Of a stretch of DNA of 28,846 nt, positions 8,495 to 19,095 are shown in pieces. Both the position numbers and the translations under genes were made by a program. Below the pieces are notes generated by a model. That model did not search any database. It saw only the letters and a list, made by a program, of their open reading frames with translations, and was not told where the DNA came from. The stretch is taken from the NCBI GenBank assembly GCA_002081555.1, contig MZNV01001955.1, positions 1 to 28,846 of the forward strand, written 5' to 3'. The number at the start of each line of letters is the position of its first letter. Within the stretch, counting starts at the first letter, position 1. This DNA is from Protostelium mycophagum (taxonomy: Eukaryota; Evosea; Variosea; Protosteliida; Protosteliaceae).

Positions 8495-11290
8495 ATGGCC
8501 TCGGTAACGGACAGCTTGAGAGCCTCTAACTCATCCTTATCGTCAAAGAGGAAATCCTCTATTGATATTTCTCTCGGCGAAGCTGTAAGTCCATTGCGGA
8601 GGACGAGCTCTAATGTTGGACGGGAGGTAGCTGACTCCACGCACTCTTCAATTGCAGAAGAGAAGAAGAGGGCAGACAGCTTTTATTCAGAGGAACGTAT
8701 GGAGCAGAGGCGACTTGATGAAGAGAAAGAAAAGAGGTTGTCGAAATGGACAGAGGCGAATCGACAGGTAAGCTGGAAATGACAACGGCAATTGATTAGA
8801 TCAGAGGGAGGATGACGATTCGTCTGACTTAGCCGCCATCAACAGTATTGAACCGAACTCCTCCTACACTTATCTTTCAACAAGAACTTATGAGAGCTTC
8901 AATAGAATATCTAAGCTCACAAGAGAGTAGGTGTGACGTGGCGAATTGGCCTGATCATCCATCATAGGGTCAATTCGGACAGACAATGGCCCATTCCAGA
9001 GGTCATCTTCATCGGTTATAAAGGCTCTGGAAAATCTACAGCATTAGAGATGTTCTTAGGTCATGCTTTGGCAGGAGGTATCTGTGACATCGCATCATCT
9101 TCTGTCTTACTCTATTTAGGATTTGAAACGAAGAGGCCAATCCAAATACATTTTGTCAGCGCACTTGATTGTGAGAAGCCAAAAATAACTGTTAGAAGAG
9201 ACCCTCTCGATCAATATAGCTCTGATGAGATTATAACCGCTTCACAATTGTCTCTTAAGCTGGAGAGGATGAACCAAATGACGGAAACACCCATCACGAT
9301 TCGTTACGAATGGAAAAATACTTTTACATTTAGCGTGGTGGATCTTCCAGGTTTATTTCAGGTGAGTACAATCACCGCTTCTGTATTTAAATTCAACGAG
9401 GAAACCGAGTTTGGTGATTCGATGGCTGCAGAGGAAGTGTCATTCAGGGAGATGTTGGTGTCAAAGACTGTCAAAGCGTCACCTGACAGCATCCTTGTCT
9501 TCGTGGAGGAGTCTGCACCGTGGGGAGACTCTCCCGGCACGAAGTTGGCTGCCAAATATGACCCTCGCCTATCCAGGAGTGTCATGCTTTTCACAAAATT
9601 CAGATTTGTGGCAGAAAATTTTCAGTCTTTACGAGACGCACAGAATTTTTTCAATGGAAGGCCTCCTGGAGGAAGATGTTTTTTTGTCTCTATGTTTTCG
9701 GCCGCAACAAGAGCCCGAGTCACGTCTAATGAAGAGTCATTTCAAAAAACGGTGGAACAAGCGCAGCAGAGAGACGCAAACACACTCAAGAAGCTCAAGT
9801 TTGAGCCGAGGTATGCCGTTAACAGCTTCATCCGTTTTAATGTGAAAAAGGAATGAAGCCAGTTTTGGTGCGCAGGCCTTCCGCAAACACCTCCTCGAGG
9901 TAGTGGGAAAGAGATATCAAGAATTCCTTCCAGAACTGTCAAAAATCATCAAGATGACACGACAGCACACACAAGAGCAGCTCAGTTACGTGACAAATAC
10001 GGTGAACACTCTGGACTACAGCAAATTGAGGGTGCAGGCGACGAATTATGTCTCGGATTTCTGCAGGTATCAAGTGGCGATGCTTTTAGGAACGGTGGAA
10101 TCAATGGAGAGCCAGCTCTCACACAACGGTCAAACTCTAGAAGAAGAAAAGAACCAAACAAGTAATATTCCCTGAAGATTTCTCGAAATTTTCTCGAAAT
10201 TTCACTCTTTTCTCACGAAAATCAGGTGATTGGTTGGATCTTGATGGGAATAATCTTTCTGCCATGTTGGGCGTATCTCCACAAGATATCCCAAATTCAA
10301 ACGTGAGGTTGTACGGTGGCAGCCAACTTGAGAGGCTGCTCTCCGAGTTCAAAATCGTCACGGACAGAATCGTGATGGAGAACACATCGGAAGATGACAT
10401 CGTTAATGCGTCAGGCATTTCGGGGTTACACGCGGTATCTAATCGAATTTGGGCAGTAAGTTTTTAAAAGGAAGATAATGGCCTAAAAGTTAAGATCTGT
10501 GCTGAAGTATGTGCAGGCGTCAGATATTGCACAGAGGAGATGTATCTCTTTGATTCGGCCGCTGATGGATCAACTCCTGACAAGGGCAGTTTATATTATA
10601 AAGAGGCAGACAAAATCCGTGCAGCACATTATGGATAGCCGGAAGCAGAAGACCAGAGGGAGCAGCTACTCCACACAAGACGTGGCGACATACGATACTT
10701 ATGTCAAAGACTGCAGGAAATTCATCTGGTTTGTGCAAGACGAGTACGAACAGGTGGTCGACACGGCGGCTGAGACGATCATGTCTAAATGTATGGACGA
10801 GCTGAGGTGCATCAAGATGGTCTGCTGGTCACCTGGAAGCGCAAGAGAGTGAGCCAGCCTCTTTCTTTCTGTATTTTAACATCGAATAGCCCAACTACAG
10901 AGAGTGCTAGCAGGAAGAGCATCTCCCCCACTTTAAGAAAGAATATCACATTTGATGCGGTGGAGAGGATGGCTTCAAACGTCTTCTTGGCTCAACAACA
11001 ACGCCTGTCCCGCAATATCTGCTTGAAAGTATATGAAGGTTTCTTGTGCCGGATGCAGGTCAGTTTTTTGGATACAAAAAGGTGGTGACTGACTATATTA
11101 GATACAATTATCAGCCGCATTGCAAGGGCGAATCGCCACGCTACCGGAGGCTGTGATGGCCGAGATGTTTGACATTGAGACAGCACGAGAGTCACTCCGC
11201 AAAGAGCAGGCACGGCTTCAAGCCATCATGGATAATGATCAAGAAACCATATTGAAGGAAACTACAATGGCATATAAACCCTGGTTCTGA
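8495..11290 (+). CDS. Dynamin-related GTPase, DRP5A/DlpA (cytokinesis) type
   Basis: Predicted 805 residues; exons 8495-8767, 8805-8926, 8968-9361, 9401-9810, 9863-10161, 10226-10455, 10517-10848, 10890-11058, 11102-11290. A Ser/Lys-rich, coiled N-terminal extension of about 140 residues precedes the GTPase domain: G1 loop GYKGSGKST, KRPIQIHF after it, G3 DLPG, and G4 TKFR where most dynamins have TKxD or SKxD. The middle domain contains LYGGSQLERLLSEFK and the conserved helix around RRCISLIRPLMDQLL, which I recognise as close to plant DRP5A. The last 60 residues are helical (EQARLQAIMDND) and fit a GTPase effector region. No PH or proline-rich domain is present. DRP5-group dynamins act at the division site in plants and Dictyostelium. 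The 39-nt intron 9362-9400 is a multiple of three and open, so it may be retained (818 residues). Confidence 0.85.
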
Positions 11291-11431
11291 TGATCATGAG
11301 CTTTTGCCTGTAATTTCAATTTCGACATGTCATCCCATGAATGGAAAACCCGCAATCTGTCAAGAAATATCTTGATCGTCTACAACGACTGAATTCCACA
11401 CAAAGTTCATTCCAGAACACAAGACGATCAG

Positions 11432-13233
11432 ATGCCAACACCAGCCGAACAAGCTGCAGAGCAGCGCATGCGCGAGGCCTACGCCAAAGCCGGAATAAAT
11501 TTCGACACAGTCGCTCTCAAGACACAAGAGCAGCAGAGAAAACGTGACTCGGTGTGTATTTGTTCGTTTAGTCACATGACCTCACGTTCCATCAGCCTGG
11601 AAGTCAGAGTAGTGGAAGCATTCATGGTCTGTTTAACAAAGTCACCAGCGTTTTCCATAGAGAAGAAGAGGTCCCAGAAACCACAACTGCTGGTGCCATC
11701 TCTGGACCAACTAATGTGAAACATGAAGGTTTTGTTCGTCTCGATCGTGAAGGTGTGTTTCATCATTTTCCGGTCATATTACGGCAACCTCTGAAATGAG
11801 AAGGTGGACTCTTCCAAACCCAGAATTTACCCAAAGAATATCAAGAAGTGATAGACAAATTGAACCATACTCTGTCTGATCTTGGTGTGGGTGCCATCAC
11901 ACAGAAGGAAGCAGCCATGGTGCTCAAACTTCTCCCCAATATCATTGGTAATACAAACGCCAATCCCAATCCAAGAGCGGTGCGTATTCACGTTCGATCA
12001 TCTTCTTTCTCTGAACGCGTTAGTCCCTGCCACATCCGGCTGGAGCACCAATTTCTGAGCCCGTCTTCAATGCGACCAGTACTGCGGCTGCGTACAGCGG
12101 TCCTCATGCTGATCTGATCAACGTGATCACAGGATTGAGAAATGAGAAGGTAGAATTGACGAAGAGACTCACACAGGTCATTCAAGAGAACGAACAACTC
12201 AAGAGAGCACAACAGAAGGATCAGGTGTGTACACGTCATACCTTTTTTCACACTGCACGCACGCAGGCTCCTCAATCTTGTATTGGATATAAAACACTTG
12301 ATCGTGATTCCTGTGGTGTTGGCTGTTCAAAAACTTTAAACAAATAAAAACATATTTTAATATTCACAGGGAGATCTACAAGCACTTCGCAGCGACATTA
12401 CTCGTCTCCGCTCTGGCACAAACGTCACCTTAGAGGTCAGTGCTAAATAACAGAGATTCCGCTGATCTCTACAGTCCGACAACAGAGCTGCCATCGACAA
12501 GGAAGTCAACGCGCGTGTGGCTACCATGCAGTCTGACAACGCCGCTTTACAGAACAAATTGAAAGCTCTGCAATCCGAACTCGACCAAACCAAATTATTG
12601 CTGGACCAAGAGAGAGACAAGAGTGCCGCACAGGTGGGACAAAAATGGATGATGTCGTTGATCGAATCAGATGATGAGCACCGTCAACGTGGGCTCTCCT
12701 TCACCCACCCCCTCTGGATTTGCGCCCCCTCCTCCCCCTCCCCCTACAGGTACACGTATAAATTGTACAATATGACGTACTGATGTAAACAAGGCGGTCC
12801 CGCCGCACCTCCACCACCACCCCCTGTCGCTCATCACTCTTCTGGTGGAGGTAATTTCTTCAAATTTTTTAATATTTGATCTTGTTGTAATGATTCGAAG
12901 GTCTCAAGCTGCCCCCCGCAAGCTCCCTCAAGCCCGTTGAAAAAGCTCCCGCAGCGTCCGCACCACCTGATGAGAGAAATAGACTATTGGATGCCATCCG
13001 TGGTGGTGCTAACCTCAAGCATGTCGTAAGTGTGCCCTCATTTCAAACATGAAAAGTCATGATCTCCAAATGGATATTGAAGATGTCAGGACCCATCTCA
13101 AAAAGAGAAGCCTGTGCAGGCTAGCGACCAGAATGTCATCAACCTCATTGCCAAGGCTCTGATCGACCGTCGTAACGTGATCAAAGTATCAGAGGATGAG
13201 CCCGACAACGACAACCTCGAAGACTGGCTGTAG
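11432..13233 (+). CDS. WASP-family-like Arp2/3 activator: CRIB, coiled coil, polyproline, WH2, acidic tail
   Basis: Predicted 427 residues; exons 11432-11551, 11596-11752, 11804-11979, 12024-12224, 12370-12435, 12475-12633, 12671-12749, 12794-12850, 12901-13025, 13090-13233. A divergent CRIB motif, ISGPTNVKHEGFVRLD (residues 75-90), follows a short basic segment and would bind Rac/Cdc42-type GTPases. Residues about 183-293 are a coiled coil (NEKVELTKRLTQVIQENEQL). Two proline runs (APPPPPPP and APPPPPP, about 310-335) would bind profilin or SH3 domains. The end is a VCA module: WH2 RNRLLDAIRGGANLKHV (364-380), connector NVINLIAKALIDRRNVIKV, and acidic DEPDNDNLEDWL with the terminal-region tryptophan. 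No WH1 domain or SCAR homology domain is seen. An upstream ATG at 11341 could add six residues if 11359-11431 is spliced. Intron 12225-12369 is unusually long (145 nt) and might hide an exon. Confidence 0.85.
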
Positions 13234-13588
13234 TCTCTATAAATACTTTTCACACTTCTTTTCAGTTATTATTATTGGAACAGAATTGACTTGACACTCC
13301 ACAACATCCAACATCCGTAATCATCATTTAAAATTCAAGTAAATCACAGTCTACAAACAGCCAAGTCCTGCCTCTGGAGGAACCATTACCGTCAAATCTG
13401 TCAGTTATGGCATGTCAACTTTTCCACCTTTCGGTATCGAGAATCTTGCGATGCGATTTCAGGTTTTCTCTTTAGCGTAAAAGTCACGTCGCTTACCGTA
13501 TTTATATCAGAATTATCGTCGTCGCTTTCGTCCTGATGTCTCTTCCACCCCCCACATATAACAAACAAAACTGACAGTGCACAACACA
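13234..13588. promoter_or_regulatory. Intergenic region before the cysteine-repeat gene
   Basis: This 355-bp gap between two plus-strand genes holds the 3' end of the Arp2/3 activator gene and the promoter of the next one. TATA-like strings occur at about 13499-13506 (tatttata) and just upstream of the ATG (acatataacaaac, about 13553-13565). A minus-strand ORF at 13401-13661 overlaps the next gene's signal peptide and is treated as a shadow. Confidence 0.35.
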
Positions 13589-14405
13589 ATGAAAGCAGTA
13601 CTCTTCTTGCTCTTGGCCCTCTCAGCCGCACAAGCTCTCCGCACAAATTCACCCTTCGCACCTCAGTCCTGCTATAAAAGCTGCTTCAAAGGCGTTTGTG
13701 GACAACGCTGTCTCGAAGCATCAACTTCCGATCAGGTGAACACCACTGCACGATCATCGATCGGAACTCATTCAAAACAGGTTCTGGTATCTTTCGAAGA
13801 TGGACACAATGCCACTGTACTGGCCAAGGGATGCACAACCGTCTGCACCAAAAAAGGTTGCGTCCAGCACTGCTCTCTCGCTGACAACCAGATCGTCGAC
13901 CAAGATCACATGTCCCTTACCAAGCTCGCCCAAGCAGACTCTGCAAGTGAGTAGAACACCAAATTGATGCGTGTACTCATTATTTGCAGAACAACACTGC
14001 TGGAAGGTGTGCACCAAGAATGCCTGTGTACAACACTGCTCCAACTCTTTGACAGACGCAATCCAAATTGATGCCGACACCACCGCCACACACGTCGACA
14101 ACACTCCCACTCCCTTAGGTTCGGCATCGATCTCCATGGAGTTTCGCTGATATTTCTCAGGACACTGCTGGAAGGTGTGCACCAAGAACGCTTGCGTTCA
14201 ACACTGCTCTGACCACGCTGACGGCATCATCAACTTTGATTTACTCACCCTCACTCTCCAAGCCACCAGCAACGCACAAGATCTGGAGAAGTTGCCTGTA
14301 CACGTCGACTCTTGTGCTGCAAACAAACTCTGCAAGCTTACCTGCAAGACCGCTCGGGATTTTGTTGGCTGCTCCCTCTTGTGTGATAGAGTTCACAAGT
14401 GCTAA
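13589..14405 (+). CDS. Secreted cysteine-repeat protein
   Basis: Predicted 243 residues; exons 13589-13946, 13990-14118, 14161-14405. The start MKAVLFLLLALSAAQA is a clear signal peptide. The mature protein carries repeated four-cysteine units of pattern C-x3-C-x4-C-x3-C: CYKSCFKGVCGQRC, CTTVCTKKGCVQHC, CWKVCTKNACVQHC, and the same CWKVCTKNACVQHC again. The final segment has more widely spaced cysteines (CAANKLCKLTC... CDRVHKC). Units three and four begin separate exons, each just after a splice junction, and their DNA is nearly identical, so the gene grew by recent exon duplication. The even cysteine spacing suggests disulfide-linked small modules. No known toxin, protease-inhibitor or adhesion family is recognised; function unknown. 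The ATG at 13589 is chosen because it directly starts the hydrophobic signal. Confidence 0.8.
13993..14217 (+). repeat. Duplicated exon unit in the cysteine-repeat gene
   Basis: The stretch starting cactgctggaaggtgtgcac near 13994 recurs near 14162. Over about 45 bp the two differ mainly at third codon positions (aatgcctgtgta versus aacgcttgcgtt). Each copy starts right after a 3' splice site, and both preceding introns are in phase 1, which permits exon duplication without frame change. Confidence 0.75.
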
Positions 14406-14421
14406 ATATCTTGTACATATG

Positions 14422-14427
14422 AATAAA
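14422..14427 (+). terminator. Polyadenylation signal of the cysteine-repeat gene
   Basis: AATAAA lies 17 bases after the TAA stop, followed by an A-rich run, and fits a very short 3' UTR. Confidence 0.5.
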
Positions 14428-14594
14428 AAAAGAAAATTATTATTAATAAAATTTCGCCCAAAATCAACTTCTTCCACCAACACATACTCGCCATCATCAC
14501 ATCGCTGGTCTTGGAAAATAATTCGCCGGTGTAGTTGTCCCTAGTTTACGTGTGGATTTCCTGAAGTCCAGGGGTGCAATTTACAAGGGAAGAC

Positions 14595-16835
14595 ATGAGC
14601 CATTCACACTCGCATTCACACTCACATTCTCATGGGTGTGGAGACGATGATGTTGGATTGTTTGGTGGTGATATGTACAGCCGAACAAAAGATACTGGAG
14701 GGGGAGACGATGTTGCGGCAGCTTGGGCCGAATTTATAACAAGAAATCCTTCTGCTGCTGATCTGTACCCCATCACATGGAAATCTATGTCGAAAGCACG
14801 AAGAAAGGCACATATGGGAGAGGTATTATCAGAGATCATCCTCATCTTGATCTGATCTCCTGCAGTTGATTTCTGCGATGGAAACAAGTAGAGACATGTG
14901 TCTGAATCGATTCTCACTGGTTTTTTCGGTCGCTGTATTTGTACTTAACGTGAGTTGTTTCATCTCTTTACAGAATCCTGATGTATCGAGGTCCCTGAGC
15001 TGAGAAAGATATTTGTCTCTGAATGTATGGGCATCATCCTGTTGGTCAGCCACTATAAAGACGCAATCAACCATGCTCCTGACAGATTACAACACATCAC
15101 CGAAGCTCTAAAGATCATCGTGCAACACTCACCGATTGATCACGGCTACTGTGATGACATACTACGAGATACTGTCAGGGCACTCAGAGTGAGCATCAAC
15201 ATTTTTTGTCTTCTTAACATCACAAAGTTTGTTAATTTTTATAGATGGGTTGGGAGAATCCTGATTGGTTTGAACCTTGTTTGCATCTGTACGCACATTG
15301 CGTGATGACATCAGGGATATCATTCGTGACGCATGCAGAGGGTGCAGACCCACACCTCGGTAGCATCAGGGATTATTGTGTCAAGGTCGGATTTTCGTGG
15401 ATTTATGGGAATTTCTGAGAGTTGTAGATACTGAACAAAGGGAGGGAATGGTATCCCAGGGATCATCTACAACCGATTCATTTAGTCACCATTTTGATCA
15501 GTGAATTATCGTTCTTTTATCCAATACATCGATGGGCAAAGGTATTTGTTTTGATTTTTCAATTGCAAAAATGTTTGACAAAATATATTCCATCGCGACC
15601 CGCCGGGTCGCGTGATGATTTTATGCGAAATGTGTGCTGCGCGTATTTCGGATTGCGTCTGAATTCTTTTGAAATTTTATGTGATTGGGGTTGAGACCAA
15701 TCCTAAAATAAGTTATGAAATAACATTTTGATCGTATTCAAGTGTTTTTTACTGCAACTTTATCATAGAAACATATTTTTTGGTGTCTTGTATGTTTTGA
15801 TGATTTATGTATTGTGTACAAACTCTGGTCCATCCAATTGATCACATAAAATCCCATAAAGTATTTTCAAAACTCTTGCAAAGTCACAACCAATTAAATA
15901 ATAAATTAAAACTAGGTCATGTACGACAGCTCTTTGTTGAGACATCAAGAGACTATGCTTTCAGGTTTTCTGCACCTCGGACTCCCAAACATATCCAGCA
16001 CCATCGCGTGCACTCTAAAGATATGGATGGGCATGTTTGTAGACACAATCCCAAGGCTGCTGTACAGATGTATGTAGATCACATTTATTCTTTGGATTTG
16101 AGAGGTGTTCTGGTTTATATATTTTTGGTATCTGCTCCAAGCCCACTGATGTCCACAAAACATCTTCTGTCCAAATAAAAAAAGTGAATGAAATTTACAT
16201 CACATGCAAAATCAGAAAATGTTCTCATGATCTGAAAAGAAAAAGCCAACTGCTGGAGAATCGTGATGAACATCATGGGTAGAGTGAGTCACACACAACG
16301 CGAAGACATACGAAATGACAGCCGCACCTTCTTCTCGCTTCTTTATAACAAATTGATCCCACTAAACCCAGAGTATGCCATCACTCTCCTCGATGAGATG
16401 AAGAGGGCGAAAATACAATTTGAGGGGAAGGCGAAAGCACCACAGATGTGGACACTCATTGAGAGACTCTCTGCAGACAAACCCAAAAATGTCTATGACT
16501 GGGACAGATCTGAGCCCCAAGAATACGTGGTGCATCACAGATTCGAGATGAGAAAAGATGGGTATCATGCGGTGATCGTGGACCCTCAGGACCCCACCAC
16601 GTGGCAGGCACCTGAAAAGAAGAGGGAACAAAAGACCGAGGCACCACAGAGAAGATGTAATTACGAAGGTTGTGGGTCTGATCAGGCAAAGAAGAAGTGA
16701 GTCTGATCAGCAAAGGTCCTTTGTCTTTGTGAAGCTGAAACGTGAAGGTGTGGAGGGTGCAAAGCTGTCGTCTATTGTAATGCTGAGTGCCAGAAGAAAG
16801 ATTGGAAATCACATAAGACCCAATGTACAAAATAA
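14595..16835 (+). CDS. MYND zinc-finger protein with His/Ser repeat
   Basis: Exons supported: 14595-14822, 14866-14949, 14991-15188, 15245-15385, 15428-15541, 15916 to about 16073, about 16258-16696, 16748-16835. The N-terminus is a run of alternating Ser-His (MSHSHSHSHSHSHGCG), a likely metal-binding tail. The middle is a helical region without a recognised family (RKIFVSECMGIILLVSHYKD, WFEPCLHLYAHCV). The C-terminus is a complete MYND finger: CNYEGCGSDQAKKKCGGCK, then VVYCNAECQKKDWKSHK and QCTK, which binds two zinc ions and usually recruits proline-rich partners. Intron 15542-15915 is far longer than usual (374 nt). The junction between 16073 and 16258 is unresolved: an alternative path uses an extra exon from about 16106 and a donor at 16286. 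The two halves might be separate genes, but the MYND half has no good start of its own. Confidence 0.65.
15542..15915 (+). other. Long AT-rich intron of the MYND gene
   Basis: The donor GTATTT at 15542 and acceptor ACTAG at 15911-15915 are both phase 0, joining HRWAK to VMYDSSLL. The 374-nt interior is AT-rich, carries no open frame of interest on either strand, and contains a compact GC-rich hairpin at 15594-15612. It is about eight times the usual intron length here. Confidence 0.5.
15594..15612. repeat. GC-rich perfect hairpin inside intron
   Basis: The 8-bp arms cgcgaccc (15594-15601) and gggtcgcg (15605-15612) flank a gcc loop. All arm bases are paired and mostly G/C, standing out from the AT-rich surroundings. 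Confidence 0.75.
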
Positions 16836-16836
16836 A
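16831..16836 (+). terminator. AATAAA overlapping the MYND gene stop codon
   Basis: The sequence aaaataaatcg contains AATAAA at 16831-16836, overlapping the TAA stop at 16833-16835. Only 39 bp separate this stop from the stop of the convergent GRWD1 gene, so the two transcripts probably overlap. Confidence 0.4.
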
Positions 16837-16874
16837 TCGCGCCAGAAAAAATTAAAATTTCAAAAAGACAGTCC

Positions 16875-18683
16875 TCATTTATCCTCCGTGATGTTTGGCT
16901 TGAACAGATTGAAACTGTCCTCTGCTGTACTCAAAATCATGTTTGGAATCTGCTTGTGCCAGTGCAGCTCTTTGATGTCCTTCTGTCCTTGGTGCACAAA
17001 CAACAACTGTGGTGGGTACTCTCCTTCTCCATGCTTGATCGTTTCAGTCTCCGTGTCTCTCTCCACGGAAAGATCCCATATCGTAATCTGGTCATCTGCT
17101 CCAGCCACAGCAACCACAGAGTCGTCGTTGGGGTCCCATTCTATAGAGGTGATCTGGTCCTTGTGCCACTTGTAATGACCGATGGACTCGCAAGTCTGAC
17201 CGCTGTGGGGTTCAGTTTATGATGCTAAAAATAGAACACACCTCTTGAGACTACGTAAATCCCAGACTTTGAAAATTCCTGCGTCATCACCAGAAGCAAT
17301 GAGGTAAGGCACGGTCCTGTCATTCTTAAGAAAAAAGTACACGTCTACAACGAGACAAACTGACCTGTTCCAAGAGATGACATTGACGTCCTTGTCTGCG
17401 GCGTAATAGGATCTGGCGGGCTGTTTCTTCTGTCGTGTGTCCCATATCTTGATGGTCTTATCTGCTGAGCATGAAGCAAATACGGTGGCTTCAGTTGGAG
17501 ACCAATTGATGTCTTCAACGCTCTTTGTGTGTCCAGTGAAGGGTGTGGCCGACTAAGAAAGTTATTTCTATAGAGAAATAAAATTCGAGATGGTACCTCT
17601 ATGAAATTTCCACCTTCTTGCATTTCGGTAAGATATATGAATTTTTTCAAGTCACCAGTCAATAAATTTCCTGCTGTGTGGGGTGACCATGACAACGCAA
17701 ACCCCTCCTCGCTGTGAGACTTTATGACCTACAATCAGGTCAGATTTGACGTGTCACGTGAAGAACTACTCACTTTGACGAGGTGATCAGTGGGCTTGGT
17801 CTTTTCAAAGGACTTGTTGTCTAAAGAATCGATAAAATGATTCAGATCCCAAACACGAACTGCACCATCCTCTGACCAAGTGGAAACATAATGAGGTGCC
17901 TGGGGCATCACCTTGTACAAGTCATGATCTGTCAATATGATGGGTAAAAGATGAGTACCTTTAGGCGATTGACAGAACCTGGGTGATTGAGGGTGCGATG
18001 ATCCATCTCGGCCTCATCGTCCATATCCTCTTCGTCGCTCTCATAATCAGAGTCATCGTCGTGTTTAGTGCGATGTAATTGGGTAGCCTTTGCGATCAAG
18101 AGTTTATTGGTTGTAAAGTGATCCGCTTGTGTTCCTCCGATGAAATATACAGTGTGAGGGTACTACATTTTTGTGAGATTGCGAAAAATAAAAGAAAGAC
18201 ACCTTTGAGCGGTTTGCACCGAGTGTATCGGGCCAAATATCGAAACTGAGACAAGGCCATTCGACTTGAAGTTGGTGAAACATATCATAAGCAGAACTGT
18301 CATAATCCAAGACTTCGCCCTCTTGCATTTCTTCTCCCTTGTATACCTCAAAACGAACCTAGCATTTTCAATACCTGATCATACACAGATGCAAATGATT
18401 AATGTTCTACCTTCTTCTCAGCCTCCTCTTCTTCTTCTTCCATGTTCTCCTTGCCAGTGGCTTCCTCAGGCTCATCGTCATCATCGTCTTCCATGCCTCC
18501 TTCCATCTTCAATTCTTCAGCTGCTTTTAAGAGAGCGAGATCTTCTTCATCATATTCATCCTCGAAATCGTCATCAGGGTTGGCGCCGTCATCAGAATCA
18601 CTCTCAACAGTCTCCTCCGCCTCACGTTTTAATTTCTTGTCTAAACCAGCACTGCTGTTGGATCTGTCACGTTTGCTCTGCAT
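16875..18683 (-). CDS. GRWD1: GRWD1/RRB1 glutamate-rich WD-repeat protein
   Basis: Predicted 497 residues (family about 450-510); exons on the minus strand 18683-18411, 18358-18203, 18162-17959, 17911-17774, 17728-17597, 17552-17365, 17316-17242, 17202-16875, all in phase. The N-terminus has a basic stretch then long acidic runs ([21 protein letters not shown]). The CAF1/RbAp48-type N-terminal segment follows ([28 protein letters not shown]). WD40 blades include [43 protein letters not shown] and [13 protein letters not shown]. Known family members chaperone ribosomal protein L3 and bind histones in the nucleolus, serving 60S ribosome assembly and chromatin licensing. A second acidic patch ([16 protein letters not shown]) interrupts the domain, as in RRB1. 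Start chosen at the ATG directly before the charged N-terminus. Confidence 0.93.
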
Positions 18684-19095
18684 GGTTTATATGAGCCGGA
18701 AAGAAGATCAACTGTTGTTGAGGAAAAAATTCGGATACTCAGAAATGTCAGAACTTACGTATTCAAATCTACAACCAGACTGTCATCAGAGCCACGATCA
18801 TCTGCAACATCAGATAAAACTCGCACCCTAACAATCGAGATACCCTCTCCATGCCGCCATCAGAGGAAAGAAATAAACCTTTTCAAAGAACTCTTCATAT
18901 CGACCAACGAGATCCTCTTCATCAATCTTTCTATTTATAAGACATATATTGTTCACTCATTATATGTTTCACCATCTTACCAATAAATGGCTGATAATTC
19001 CCTCAATCCGAGTTGTAGAAGTAAGGGAATTACAACGGTGAAATTACGAAAGTGTCGCGAGCTTCCCGCCATTCAAAAATACATCTTGTCTGATC
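18684..19095. promoter_or_regulatory. Divergent intergenic region between GRWD1 and CEP104
   Basis: This 412-bp gap contains both promoters. A TATA-like tatttataag lies near 18940-18950 and can be read on either strand. The last 80 bp before the CEP104 ATG contain ttcccgcca, an E2F-like string. No gene, RNA or repeat was recognised here. Confidence 0.35.

Noticed and set aside
9362-9400. Extra 13 dynamin residues read through 9362-9400
   Set aside because: The segment starts GTGAGT, ends GAG, has typical intron length and falls right after the G3 motif, so splicing is preferred; retention remains possible because the length is a multiple of three.
13401-13661. Minus-strand 86-codon ORF with a hydrophobic segment
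   Set aside because: It is antisense to the signal peptide and promoter of the cysteine-repeat gene; its hydrophobic stretch mirrors the antisense of that signal.
18266-18831. Plus-strand ORFs over the 5' half of GRWD1, rich in Ser or His/Leu
   Set aside because: They are antisense shadows of the Asp/Glu-rich GRWD1 N-terminus, whose exon chain is complete and in phase.
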